From Maridesulfovibrio ferrireducens (lineage in GTDB: Bacteria; Desulfobacterota; Desulfovibrionia; Desulfovibrionales; Desulfovibrionaceae), in assembly GCF_016342405.1 (NCBI RefSeq), contig NZ_JAEINN010000002.1, positions 62,001-126,000 on the forward strand: 64,000 nt of DNA, given 5' to 3'. Position numbers and translations under genes: made by a program. This document shows positions 44,709-51,095 of this stretch, one piece after another. Positions within the stretch are counted from its first letter, which is position 1. Every line of letters starts with the position of its first letter. The notes beneath the pieces are model-generated. The model saw only the letters and a list, made by a program, of their open reading frames with translations, was not told where the DNA came from and searched no databases.

Positions 44709-45047
44709 ATGCCACAAAAAGAACCTGAATTCGATTTCAAAGCTTGCGAACACAACAGGGGATATTGTCTTCCTTCAAATTGTAAAAATTGTACGGAGGG
44801 GCCGAATGCAAAAAAATGTCCTTCCTGCGGTCAGGAAATTTGTCTCGGAGGTTTTGAGGAAGCCCCTAACGCTTTGCTTCTCCCGAATCCGGACGGCATG
44901 GCGTGCGTTGAATCCATCGGCGAAGCTGTGCGGGACACGGTTAAGTATCTCAATGAGCTTTATATGAATTGCGGCGACTTTAAAGCCTCGGTTTGCGCGG
45001 CCAGACTCGAAAATGCACTGGAGAGGGAAAATGTTGTCGCATCTTAA
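44709..45047 (+). CDS. Small Cys-rich early phage protein
   Basis: This 112-aa protein has CEHNRGYCLPSNCKNCTEG and CPSCGQEIC in the first 45 residues, two probable zinc sites. The rest is helical. No family is recognised. It lies in the same operon as the ligase and overlaps the next by 17 nt. Confidence 0.65.
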   Translation: MPQKEPEFDFKACEHNRGYCLPSNCKNCTEGPNAKKCPSCGQEICLGGFEEAPNALLLPNPDGMACVESIGEAVRDTVKYLNELYMNCGDFKASVCAARLENALERENVVAS

Positions 45048-45312
45048 TATTCGAAGAGTTTTTAATGTTGAATGCACTATTTGCGGCGCAAATGATGTTT
45101 TGCACAACGCAGAAGCAGTTCGGAAATTTGAATATGCACATAAGAACTGCCGTAAATTTATCCAAGTATTCGGGGGCGATCATGGGGATAACAAAGACGA
45201 AAAATTACATGGATTACAAGCTTGCAAAGATAAATCTGGAACTTGCGGAATTGCGGCCCCGTCTGACTTCTCAGGGGATTGCAAGGCTGATTCAACTGCA
45301 AGCGGGCGTTAA
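45031..45312 (+). CDS. Small zinc-finger phage protein
   Basis: This frame gives MLSHLNIRRVFNVECTICGA then HKNCRKF, a CxxC...HxxC zinc finger (residues 15-42). The C-terminal half overlaps another plausible gene (45181-45391) for 132 nt. The conserved N-terminal finger makes this the more likely real one; the true end of the protein is uncertain. Confidence 0.55.
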   Translation: MLSHLNIRRVFNVECTICGANDVLHNAEAVRKFEYAHKNCRKFIQVFGGDHGDNKDEKLHGLQACKDKSGTCGIAAPSDFSGDCKADSTASGR

Positions 45313-45391
45313 GGGGCTTTCGGATCTGTTCTTACAATCACCTGTCACTGATGAAAATGCGTGCGAGCGAGGGGCTTACAATGAGCGGTAA
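45181..45391 (+). CDS. Small helical phage protein (overlaps the previous)
   Basis: From the ATG at 45181, with GGGGG 6 nt upstream, this 69-aa protein is helical and charged (YKLAKINLELAELRPRLTSQ). It overlaps 45031-45312 in a different frame. Either may be a shadow. The next gene begins before its stop. Confidence 0.5.
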
Positions 45392-45877
45392 CAATATCGA
45401 AAGAAAACAAATTCCCGAGACAGATTACGAAATGGATCGCGAAGGGCGGGTTTTCAAAATCACGACTTCACCGGGCTATCCGTGCGGATTTCAGAAAAAG
45501 CCGACTATGCACCGGGGAATGATCTGCTACTCGTTTGAGTCCGGTGTTATCTCTAAAGATATCAGAAAATTTTATTTTGAACTCTTTGAAGTCTGGCCCG
45601 TTTTCCCAACGAATGAAGATTATTTCAAAAAAATAATCGAAGAGGCTGACATAAATAATCTGCGTTTAAAGGGTGTGCGCAGAGGGCAAAGCAGAAACCT
45701 GTTTCAGCGTATGCGGCCAAGCCTAAAGCTGCGCACTTATCAGGCCGGAGAGTTTGCAGCACTGCGAAGACGGAAATCAACGGGCTGGAAACGTTGTCCG
45801 GTTACACGGCAATGATCCGCTTCGACGGCGGCGTTCCGGCTGGATTTAACTTTGCAAATTATTGTCCACTTGGATGA
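45381..45877 (+). pseudogene. Early phage gene with probable frameshift
   Basis: The open frame at 45381-45815 (144 aa) starts MSGNNIERKQIPETDYEMDR and reads naturally to about residue 90, then becomes Arg-rich (RRGQSRNLFQRMRPSLKLRT) as if out of frame. The -1 frame over 45665-45877 reads like the authentic end (KQKPVSAYAAKPKAAHLS, later GLETLSGYTAMIRFDGG) and stops at 45877. A one-base indel near 45660-45730 is therefore likely. The front part resembles NUMOD4-like segments weakly. No slippery heptamer is seen. Confidence 0.6.
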
Positions 45878-45888
45878 AGGGGGAAATT

Positions 45889-46140
45889 ATGGAAGTTCAA
45901 GAATTTATCGAAATTTTGAAAGAATTACCGCCAAAGGCTGAGATTAAAATTAACGGAAAGCCGCTTCTTAAGGGAAATATCAGGCGGTCTTTCGGCCTTA
46001 CTGTCAATCTTTTTGAACCTGATTTTGAGGAATGCAAATTCAGGGCTGAGTGTCCGGATTACGGGCGCAAACTTGGAACTGAAAAGTATTGTGTGCGTAG
46101 TTTTGAGTGTAAAAAATTTCGGGGGGTGGGTGATGTCTAA
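45889..46140 (+). CDS. Small early phage protein
   Basis: This 83-aa protein (MEVQEFIEILKELPPKAEIK) has three or four Cys in the second half (FEECKFRAECPDYG, CVRSFECKKF) and may bind zinc. It overlaps the next gene by 8 nt. The ATG at 45889 has GGGGG upstream; earlier in-frame start at 45862 lacks one. Confidence 0.65.
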   Translation: MEVQEFIEILKELPPKAEIKINGKPLLKGNIRRSFGLTVNLFEPDFEECKFRAECPDYGRKLGTEKYCVRSFECKKFRGVGDV

Positions 46141-46945
46141 ACCAAAAAAGAAATGCCCGTTATGCAGTGCTAACTATTCCGGTAAACGCTGTCGCTCACA
46201 AGTCTGCTCTATGCTCCGCGCCCTGCCGACTGGTAGAGTCCGCGATTGGAAAATATGGACCTCTATTGCTCTCCTTTCCGGCATTGTCGGCGTTGCTGTC
46301 GAAAAGCAAGGGGAAATAGATCAGGACGCAAAGACCGTTGATATCGGTAAAAGAATTCATCGTTGGGCAATCACAGCACTTGAAGAAGGTAAGCGTTTCG
46401 GGGTTCCGCTTCAATATGCAGAACTCGAAGACCGCCGCTTTGATGCTCAGATAAAACAAATATGGGCCTCCGATACAAAACTGCACATTTTACATGCGGC
46501 GGATACCTTAAAAGCACTGGTCAGCGATGTGAAAGACCGTTTCTCGCCAGAATTCACGTCTGAAAAAATGGCTTGCTGGAACTGGCTTGAATGCGCCTTA
46601 ACCGCTCTGATGAAAGATTCAGACAGCGATATTCTTGAATATGCAGACCAGATTTTTGCAGATTATCAAGCTTTTCATGCCGCATTCTGGGGCGAAAAAT
46701 CACCCAAAAAAAGACAGCTCCGAATGTATGACATAGGCGAACGTTTCGCCGTGGCCGCGCATTCGAAAGCCGAAGCTCTGGAGATTGTCCGCATGAATTC
46801 CGGCCTTATCAATCTGCCAGTAAAAGGAATGGTCGAATCCGCAAAAGTCGAGTTCGAAGGGCGTTCGACAACATACGGATGTTTGCTTGAACTATTTAAA
46901 GCGCCGGGGCTTGTGGCGGTTATGCGGGAGGGTGGTAATGTCTAA
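46133..46945 (+). CDS. Hypothetical early phage protein with N-terminal zinc motif
   Basis: This 270-aa protein begins MSKPKKKCPLCSANYSGKRC, with a Cys cluster (residues 8-25), then a mostly helical body (WNWLECALTALMKDSDSDIL). No family is recognised. It could be a DNA-binding or replication accessory. It overlaps both neighbours by 8 nt, within the early rightward operon. Confidence 0.7.
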   Translation: MSKPKKKCPLCSANYSGKRCRSQVCSMLRALPTGRVRDWKIWTSIALLSGIVGVAVEKQGEIDQDAKTVDIGKRIHRWAITALEEGKRFGVPLQYAELEDRRFDAQIKQIWASDTKLHILHAADTLKALVSDVKDRFSPEFTSEKMACWNWLECALTALMKDSDSDILEYADQIFADYQAFHAAFWGEKSPKKRQLRMYDIGERFAVAAHSKAEALEIVRMNSGLINLPVKGMVESAKVEFEGRSTTYGCLLELFKAPGLVAVMREGGNV

Positions 46946-47405
46946 ATACCCTATACTCTCCATTCGTCAGCCATGGACAGGCGTATGCGTCTTAGGACTC
47001 AAGCCCGTAGAAAATCGTACTCGGAGAATTCCCGAGAAATACATCGGTCAAACCGTGCTTCTCCATGCCGGATTACAGGTGGATAGCAATGTAGTTGTCA
47101 AAGGGTACAGCGTTGAAGCAAATGCCTATCGCCTTGTTAAGCGAGTCATGTATCATCAGGGCAAAGTTCTTTTTGAAAACAGAATTGCAGGCCATGAGCA
47201 CGTTTTCAACACTGGTGGCATCGTCGGTTGCTGCAAGTTCGTTAAATGCGTCAACGATTCCGAGTCTCCTTGGGCAGAGCGTGGGGCGGGAATATGGCAC
47301 TGGTGCATGGTCGAAGCTCGTCCGCTTCCGTTCTTTCCTTGCAAAGGTATGCTTGGTTTTTTTCAGGTGGATTATCCGTATGCGGTGGAGGTGTGTGATG
47401 CTTAA
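46938..47405 (+). CDS. ASCH/PUA-fold protein
   Basis: This 155-aa protein has the ASCH pattern: YPILSIRQPWTGVCVLGLKP, KPVENRTRRIPEKYIGQTVLLHA in part, and a GCC/VGCCKFV strand near residue 97. ASCH domains bind RNA or nucleotides and are common in phages, often close to nucleotide-modifying enzymes. The ATG at 46938 is used rather than an earlier in-frame start. Confidence 0.85.
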   Translation: MSKYPILSIRQPWTGVCVLGLKPVENRTRRIPEKYIGQTVLLHAGLQVDSNVVVKGYSVEANAYRLVKRVMYHQGKVLFENRIAGHEHVFNTGGIVGCCKFVKCVNDSESPWAERGAGIWHWCMVEARPLPFFPCKGMLGFFQVDYPYAVEVCDA

Positions 47406-47877
47406 AACCTCCTGTGGAAACGCAATAATTCACCTCAAAGGTCAACCTACAAAAGAAGACGTGTTCATTCTCATAGGTATGGCCCTTTTAGAAGCTGATC
47501 AGGGTTTTTCGTGTGAAAATTGTTGGCACTACCAACATGAAAGCGCCGATGAATATGGTTCGTACTCATACTACTATTGTGAACATCCAGATCAGAAAAT
47601 TGCTCGGTGTGGCAATCTCAAAAGTTTCCCTTTTAAAAATGCTCCTGCAAGGTGTTTCGAAATAAATTACTGGCATCATCCTTTTGTAAATGGATATTTT
47701 GATGAGGAAGGCGAAGAAGGCAAAGGCGGACGTTACAAGCAGCTTACTTGGCTTACACGAGGGTATAACCAGTACGGAATCCCACGCCTTAAGCCGGAGA
47801 ACGAAGCAATATGTCGCAAAGCTTTTGTTAATTTTTGTAAAAGGACTGGTTTCAATCTGGCGGTGCAAAATGCTTAA
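47398..47877 (+). CDS. Early phage protein with Cys-rich motif
   Basis: This 159-aa protein has CENCWHYQHESADEYGSYSY and CEHPDQKIARCG in the first half, which might bind zinc. Its start overlaps the ASCH gene stop. The rest (YKQLTWLTRGYNQYG) is not recognised. It directly precedes the methyltransferase remnant, whose start codon lies within its last codons. Confidence 0.68.
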   Translation: MLKTSCGNAIIHLKGQPTKEDVFILIGMALLEADQGFSCENCWHYQHESADEYGSYSYYYCEHPDQKIARCGNLKSFPFKNAPARCFEINYWHHPFVNGYFDEEGEEGKGGRYKQLTWLTRGYNQYGIPRLKPENEAICRKAFVNFCKRTGFNLAVQNA

Positions 47878-47944
47878 CCCCTCTCGCGAAATAAAACACT
47901 TCCATCTGTTCTGCGGCATAGGCGGTAGGAGAATAAAAAAATGA
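47870..47944 (+). pseudogene. Truncated DNA cytosine-5 methyltransferase (N-terminal stump)
   Basis: Only 24 codons remain: MLNPSREIKHFHLFCGIGGR and then two to four unrelated residues and a stop. The FHLFCGIGG segment is motif I (SAM-binding FxGxG) of phage cytosine-5 methyltransferases, which are normally more than 300 residues. The GGCGGT that encodes the two Gly is continuous with a ribosome-binding segment identical to one at 48817-48834. A deletion by recombination at GGCGGT probably removed the rest. Confidence 0.72.
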
Positions 47945-48066
47945 ATAAAAGTCTAAAAGATAAAATGAAAGAAATCGAAAAAGATTTTTGCCCACCAATG
48001 GCGGCGGCTCTTGTCCGGGCTAATTGTGCGGATATGGTGCGGGTTGCGGAGGAGGTTAATGGGTAA
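47941..48066 (+). CDS. Small hypothetical phage protein (41 aa)
   Basis: A 41-aa frame, MNKSLKDKMKEIEKDFCPPM onward, has GGAG 8 nt upstream and overlaps the PP-loop gene start. It is charged and helical. Presence of a good ribosome-binding site and overlap are the only support. Confidence 0.5.
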   Translation: MNKSLKDKMKEIEKDFCPPMAAALVRANCADMVRVAEEVNG

Positions 48067-48832
48067 CGTGAATAATATCATCAGCTTGTCTGGTGGCAAA
48101 GACTCAACCGCCATGCTTTTGCTCATGCTCGAAAAGAATATCCCAATTCATTCAGCTGTCTTTTTTGATACGGGATGGGAGTTCCCGCAAATGCACGATC
48201 ATTTGGATAAACTCGAAAAATATACAGGTGTGGGATTGATCAGACTGCGGCCTGAAAAGACTTTTAATTACTGGATGTTTGAGAGGCGTGTCGTTGCTCG
48301 AAAAGGTGAGAAAAGAGGCACTGTTCATAGAATTGGCAACGGTTGGCCCTCTCCTATGCGCCGTTGGTGCACTCGCCAAAAAGTGTCTGCACTCGAAGCG
48401 TATACTAAGGATTTTGAAAAGCCGGTTCAGTGCATCGGCTACGCAGCGGACGAAGCACACAGGGCCGAAGCAAAAACGTTGAACAAGAAAAAACATTGGA
48501 AGTTCCGTTTCCCGCTCATTGAGTTGGGTGTCGATGAGCGGGAAGCCCTCTCTCTCTGTAAATCTCACGGGTTTGATTGGGGGGGGCTGTACGACCATTT
48601 CAGACGTGTCAGTTGCTTTTGTTGCCCTCTCCAGCGGCTGAACGATTTACGAATTTTACGCAACGAATTTCCAGACCAGTGGTCGCAAATGCTTGAATGG
48701 GATGCAAGTGTCCCCGGTCACAATAGAGGGTTTCGGGATTACGCAACTGTGCATGATTTGGATGCCAAATTTGCTTACGAAGAATCCTTGACCAAATTTA
48801 ATGAAAAATCCGCTGCGGCGGTGGGAGAATAA
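48059..48832 (+). CDS. PP-loop / PAPS reductase-family protein
   Basis: This 257-aa protein has the PP-loop motif SLSGGKDST (residues 9-17) of adenine-nucleotide alpha-hydrolases, plus CTRQKVSALE (about 106) and the C-terminal CFCCPLQRL. It resembles phage PAPS reductase-like proteins, which activate substrates with ATP and may act in sulfur or base modification. It is next to the degraded cytosine methyltransferase. Its substrate is unknown. The ATG at 48059 overlaps the small gene stop. Confidence 0.88.
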   Translation: MGNVNNIISLSGGKDSTAMLLLMLEKNIPIHSAVFFDTGWEFPQMHDHLDKLEKYTGVGLIRLRPEKTFNYWMFERRVVARKGEKRGTVHRIGNGWPSPMRRWCTRQKVSALEAYTKDFEKPVQCIGYAADEAHRAEAKTLNKKKHWKFRFPLIELGVDEREALSLCKSHGFDWGGLYDHFRRVSCFCCPLQRLNDLRILRNEFPDQWSQMLEWDASVPGHNRGFRDYATVHDLDAKFAYEESLTKFNEKSAAAVGE

Positions 48833-48836
48833 AATT

Positions 48837-48995
48837 ATGTGCGAAGAAAATGAAGAACAAGAAGTAACTTACGCAGTAGAATTCAGAGTTTCAGGTATCT
48901 CCGCTGAAGACTATGAATCCATTGTTAATGAGATTGAAATGGATATCAAAATGCACGGCGTTGAGGTTTTTGTCGGCGTTGGTGAACCTGAATAG
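48837..48995 (+). CDS. Small acidic phage protein
   Basis: This 52-aa acidic protein (MCEENEEQEVTYAVEFRVSG) follows the PP-loop gene, with GGGAG 7 nt before the ATG. It is likely a small beta-alpha domain. No family is recognised. Confidence 0.6.
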   Translation: MCEENEEQEVTYAVEFRVSGISAEDYESIVNEIEMDIKMHGVEVFVGVGEPE

Positions 48996-49014
48996 AGTTG
49001 GGGGAATAAAGACC

Positions 49015-49332
49015 ATGAAAATTAAACATATCATAGCAACCGCGCTCCTAACCCTGACAATCTCAACAGCCGTCCTCGCTGACGACTGCAACCAAATCAA
49101 AAATAACGATCTGCGCCACCTCTGCCGGGGCGAAACGATCATGATTAATGATTCAGACCTGCGGCAGTTCAGCGCAGGCAATTGCGATCTGATCAAAGAT
49201 AGTGACTGGAGAAACGTTTGCTATCGCAAAACGGACCAGGTGCGTGATTCGGATCTGCGGAATCTGGCGGCAGGGGATTGTTTTTTGATTAAAGATGACG
49301 ATTTGAGAAAGCTTTGTAGGGGGATGAGATGA
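49015..49332 (+). CDS. Secreted protein made of five 16-residue repeats
   Basis: This 105-aa protein has a signal peptide (MKIKHIIATALLTLTISTAV, cleaved after Ala22). The mature part from Cys25 is exactly five 16-residue repeats with consensus x-x-x-I-K-x-S/N-D-L-R-x-x-x-x-x-x. Repeats 1, 3 and 5 have Cys at positions 1 and 13 (CNQIKNNDLRHLC, CDLIKDSDWRNVC, CFLIKDDDLRKLC), while 2 and 4 have T and non-Cys. This spacing would give one disulfide per odd repeat. It lies between the early operon and the xis gene, and may be expressed from the lysogen. Function is unknown. Confidence 0.85.
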   Translation: MKIKHIIATALLTLTISTAVLADDCNQIKNNDLRHLCRGETIMINDSDLRQFSAGNCDLIKDSDWRNVCYRKTDQVRDSDLRNLAAGDCFLIKDDDLRKLCRGMR

Positions 49333-49724
49333 GCGAGATATCAATAGTCAGAGCCGGAAACGGCCTTATTCTCAATGGTACAGACGTGCAAGTCTTTGAA
49401 ATGTCACCGGGCAAAAAGACTCAGGCAGTGCGTAAACTGCTTGAAGCCGTTGGGCGTAATCTCGGGCAGGGGTTGCAGGTGGAAGTTAAGGTTGTTGACC
49501 CTTCAGGGGAAAGCTTGCCGGACAGCTCTATACCGGAACTGAATTGGTTAACACCTAAAATGGTTTCGAAAATATACGGTGTGCCGGAATCCACTTTGCA
49601 GGACTGGCGTGGAAAAGGCACAGGGCCAAGCTACTCTAAACCGACTGGCGGGTATGTTGTTTACTCCAAAGAATCGCTTGAAGCTTGGTATAATAAATAC
49701 AGAGTTATTACTAATCAGGATTAG
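49329..49724 (+). CDS. Excisionase-like HTH protein
   Basis: This 131-aa protein ends with a MerR/excisionase-type helix-turn-helix (LTPKMVSKIYGVPESTLQDW, then GTGPSYSKPTGGYVVYSKES). Next to the integrase it probably gives direction to excision. The first 80 residues are an unrecognised domain. The stop overlaps the integrase stop by 4 nt on the opposite strand. Confidence 0.75.
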   Translation: MSEISIVRAGNGLILNGTDVQVFEMSPGKKTQAVRKLLEAVGRNLGQGLQVEVKVVDPSGESLPDSSIPELNWLTPKMVSKIYGVPESTLQDWRGKGTGPSYSKPTGGYVVYSKESLEAWYNKYRVITNQD

Positions 49725-50863
49725 CTCATCATCCTGTCGATGATGGATAATTTCTTTCTGTGATCGTCTGGAATTAAATGTGCGTAACGTAGGGTCATTT
49801 GGAGGTTTTTGTGTCTCATCATTGTCATAAGCTCGTGAAGGGTAACTTCCCCGGACTGGGCAAGCCAGCTGGCAAAAGTATGCCGCCATGTGTGAAATCT
49901 TATTCTCAGCTTGGGGTCGGTGGCTCCTTTGTTAAGCCCCAACCTTTTTACAGTGTCTCCGAATACACTGGATATTCCATATTCAATTTGCCCGCCGCCT
50001 CTCGCTTGAAAAATGAATTCGTTGGAACTGCGTTTGTATGTCTTAAGCAACGCGAGGATGTCCGCCGGAGCGTGTACCCTTTGCATGTTTCCGTGCTTGG
50101 ATATGAATCTAAGATGCCCGGACTGTTCAATGGAGTCACCGCGCAGAAGAAAGATTTCTGCGGCTCGAAGCCCGGTCTTAAGACTCACGAGGCTCATGTC
50201 ATGCACTTGCATAGATCTGAGCTTGAGGGCTTCAAGAAGCATAGAGGCTTCGGAAGGCGAGAAATAGCGCAAGGCTCCATTGTCCGGAATAGGCAGGGTG
50301 AATCTAGTGTTGTTGGTAGAAAAAGGATTAGGGCCTGTGTACCAGCCCTCAGAAGTGGCAAGGTTGACGCAGGAGCGTGTAAATGCAAAACATTTGCGGA
50401 CAGATTCGTCGGAAAGAGTTTCTTGAAGCTTATTGCGCGCGCTGAGAAGCATGTCAGTAGTAAGTGCACGCAGGGGCAACGATCCGAAGTAGCGGCGCAA
50501 GTGTCGTTCGTAACGTTGCCGTTCGCGCTTGGTGCTCTTGCTCTCAAGTTCGCGGTGCGTGAACCACAAGTTCGCGGCTTCGGTCAGAGTGTAATCGGGG
50601 TTGAGCCGGTCAGTGTCCGAGGGAGAACCTTGGAGAGTGGAAATGATTTTGATACGCTGGGTGTTGGCGTATTGGGCTGTGATGCCCTCGGATGCCCAGC
50701 CGATAGTTTTCCAGCGTGCGCGGCCTGCGTCTTTGTACCAGATCAAGAAAGCTTGGTCGGGTTTGCCGCGGTGGCGTTTCGTGTTGGATTCGCGGTAATA
50801 GACGCCGCTAAATTTGGTTTTGATGCGGGGCTGTTGTTTTGCGGTGGGTGGGTGCGTTGCCAT
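49721..50863 (-). CDS. int: Tyrosine-type phage integrase
   Basis: This 380-aa recombinase integrates and excises the phage at tRNA-Arg. The catalytic residues are visible: R233 in TGLRAAE, H324-x-x-R327 in HTWRH, H351 and Tyr360 in LRYAHL. The N-terminal DNA-binding domain (1-190) includes the arm-binding segment. It lies beside attR, as usual for a tRNA-integrated phage, and is transcribed leftward away from the tRNA. Arm-type sites (50901-50921) lie just upstream of its start. Confidence 0.96.
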   Translation of the reverse strand: MATHPPTAKQQPRIKTKFSGVYYRESNTKRHRGKPDQAFLIWYKDAGRARWKTIGWASEGITAQYANTQRIKIISTLQGSPSDTDRLNPDYTLTEAANLWFTHRELESKSTKRERQRYERHLRRYFGSLPLRALTTDMLLSARNKLQETLSDESVRKCFAFTRSCVNLATSEGWYTGPNPFSTNNTRFTLPIPDNGALRYFSPSEASMLLEALKLRSMQVHDMSLVSLKTGLRAAEIFLLRGDSIEQSGHLRFISKHGNMQRVHAPADILALLKTYKRSSNEFIFQARGGGQIEYGISSVFGDTVKRLGLNKGATDPKLRIRFHTWRHTFASWLAQSGEVTLHELMTMMRHKNLQMTLRYAHLIPDDHRKKLSIIDRMMS

Positions 50864-50900
50864 GATTCAGAGGTAATCGGAGTTACCAGTTTTATCAAGC

Positions 50901-50921
50901 AACTTACCTTTCACTTACCTA
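50901..50921. repeat. Candidate integrase arm site, right copy
   Basis: Identical 21-mer to 9744-9764, in the same orientation, between the integrase start and the attR core. Confidence 0.65.
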
Positions 50922-50928
50922 AACGTAA

Positions 50929-50960
50929 AAAGGGTTACAAGTTTTCACTCGTAACCCTTT
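50929..50960 (-). terminator. Phage-supplied terminator of tRNA-Arg
   Basis: A 10-bp stem (50929-50938 with 50951-50960) with a 12-nt loop lies 9 nt after the tRNA CCA end, with a T-run on the minus strand. Geometry is the same as the stranded terminator at 9552-9583. Confidence 0.78.
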
Positions 50961-50969
50961 GTATTAACA

Positions 50970-51046
50970 TGGTGCGGCAGGAAAGATTCGAACTCTCGGC
51001 CAACGGCTTAGAAGGCCGTTGCTCTATCCAACTGAGCTACTGCCGC
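50970..51046 (-). tRNA. tRNA-Arg (anticodon TCT), 3' half supplied by the prophage
   Basis: The 77-nt minus-strand gene folds as a full cloverleaf: acceptor GCGGCAG with CTGCCGC, D arm, anticodon arm with CTTCTAA loop (anticodon TCT), T arm and encoded CCA. Relative to the old 3' end at 9593 it has two changes in the T stem, where a G-C pair has become A-T. Confidence 0.96.
50995..51015. other. attR core
   Basis: These 21 bp are identical to attL 9618-9638 and include the anticodon loop and part of the T stem of the intact tRNA. Beyond both ends the sequences differ. Confidence 0.88.
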
Positions 51047-51095
51047 TCAAGAGAAGATCCTTCTAAGCGAGGTTCTCTTCGCGGTCAAGTAAAAA

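Larger units (their letters stand above)
47921..48834. repeat. 18-nt imperfect direct repeat (47921-47938 and 48817-48834)
   Basis: Both copies read GGCGGT-R-GGAGAATAAAA with one difference and contain a ribosome-binding site for the following gene. The first copy joins the methyltransferase stump to the small gene at 47941. It is probably the trace of a deletion or duplication. Confidence 0.6.
9618..51015. mobile_element. Complete prophage integrated in tRNA-Arg(TCT)
   Basis: About 41.4 kb lies between identical 21-bp core sites. It contains replication, packaging, head, tail, lysis, repressor and integrase modules, with the integrase next to the intact tRNA. Most reading frames are intact. 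The lambda-type terminase-gpW-portal order, the fused protease-capsid gene, the tail chaperone frameshift and the long tape measure gene indicate a siphovirus. Two early genes are damaged (45381-45877 and 47870-47944), neither obviously essential, so the prophage may still be inducible. Confidence 0.93.
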
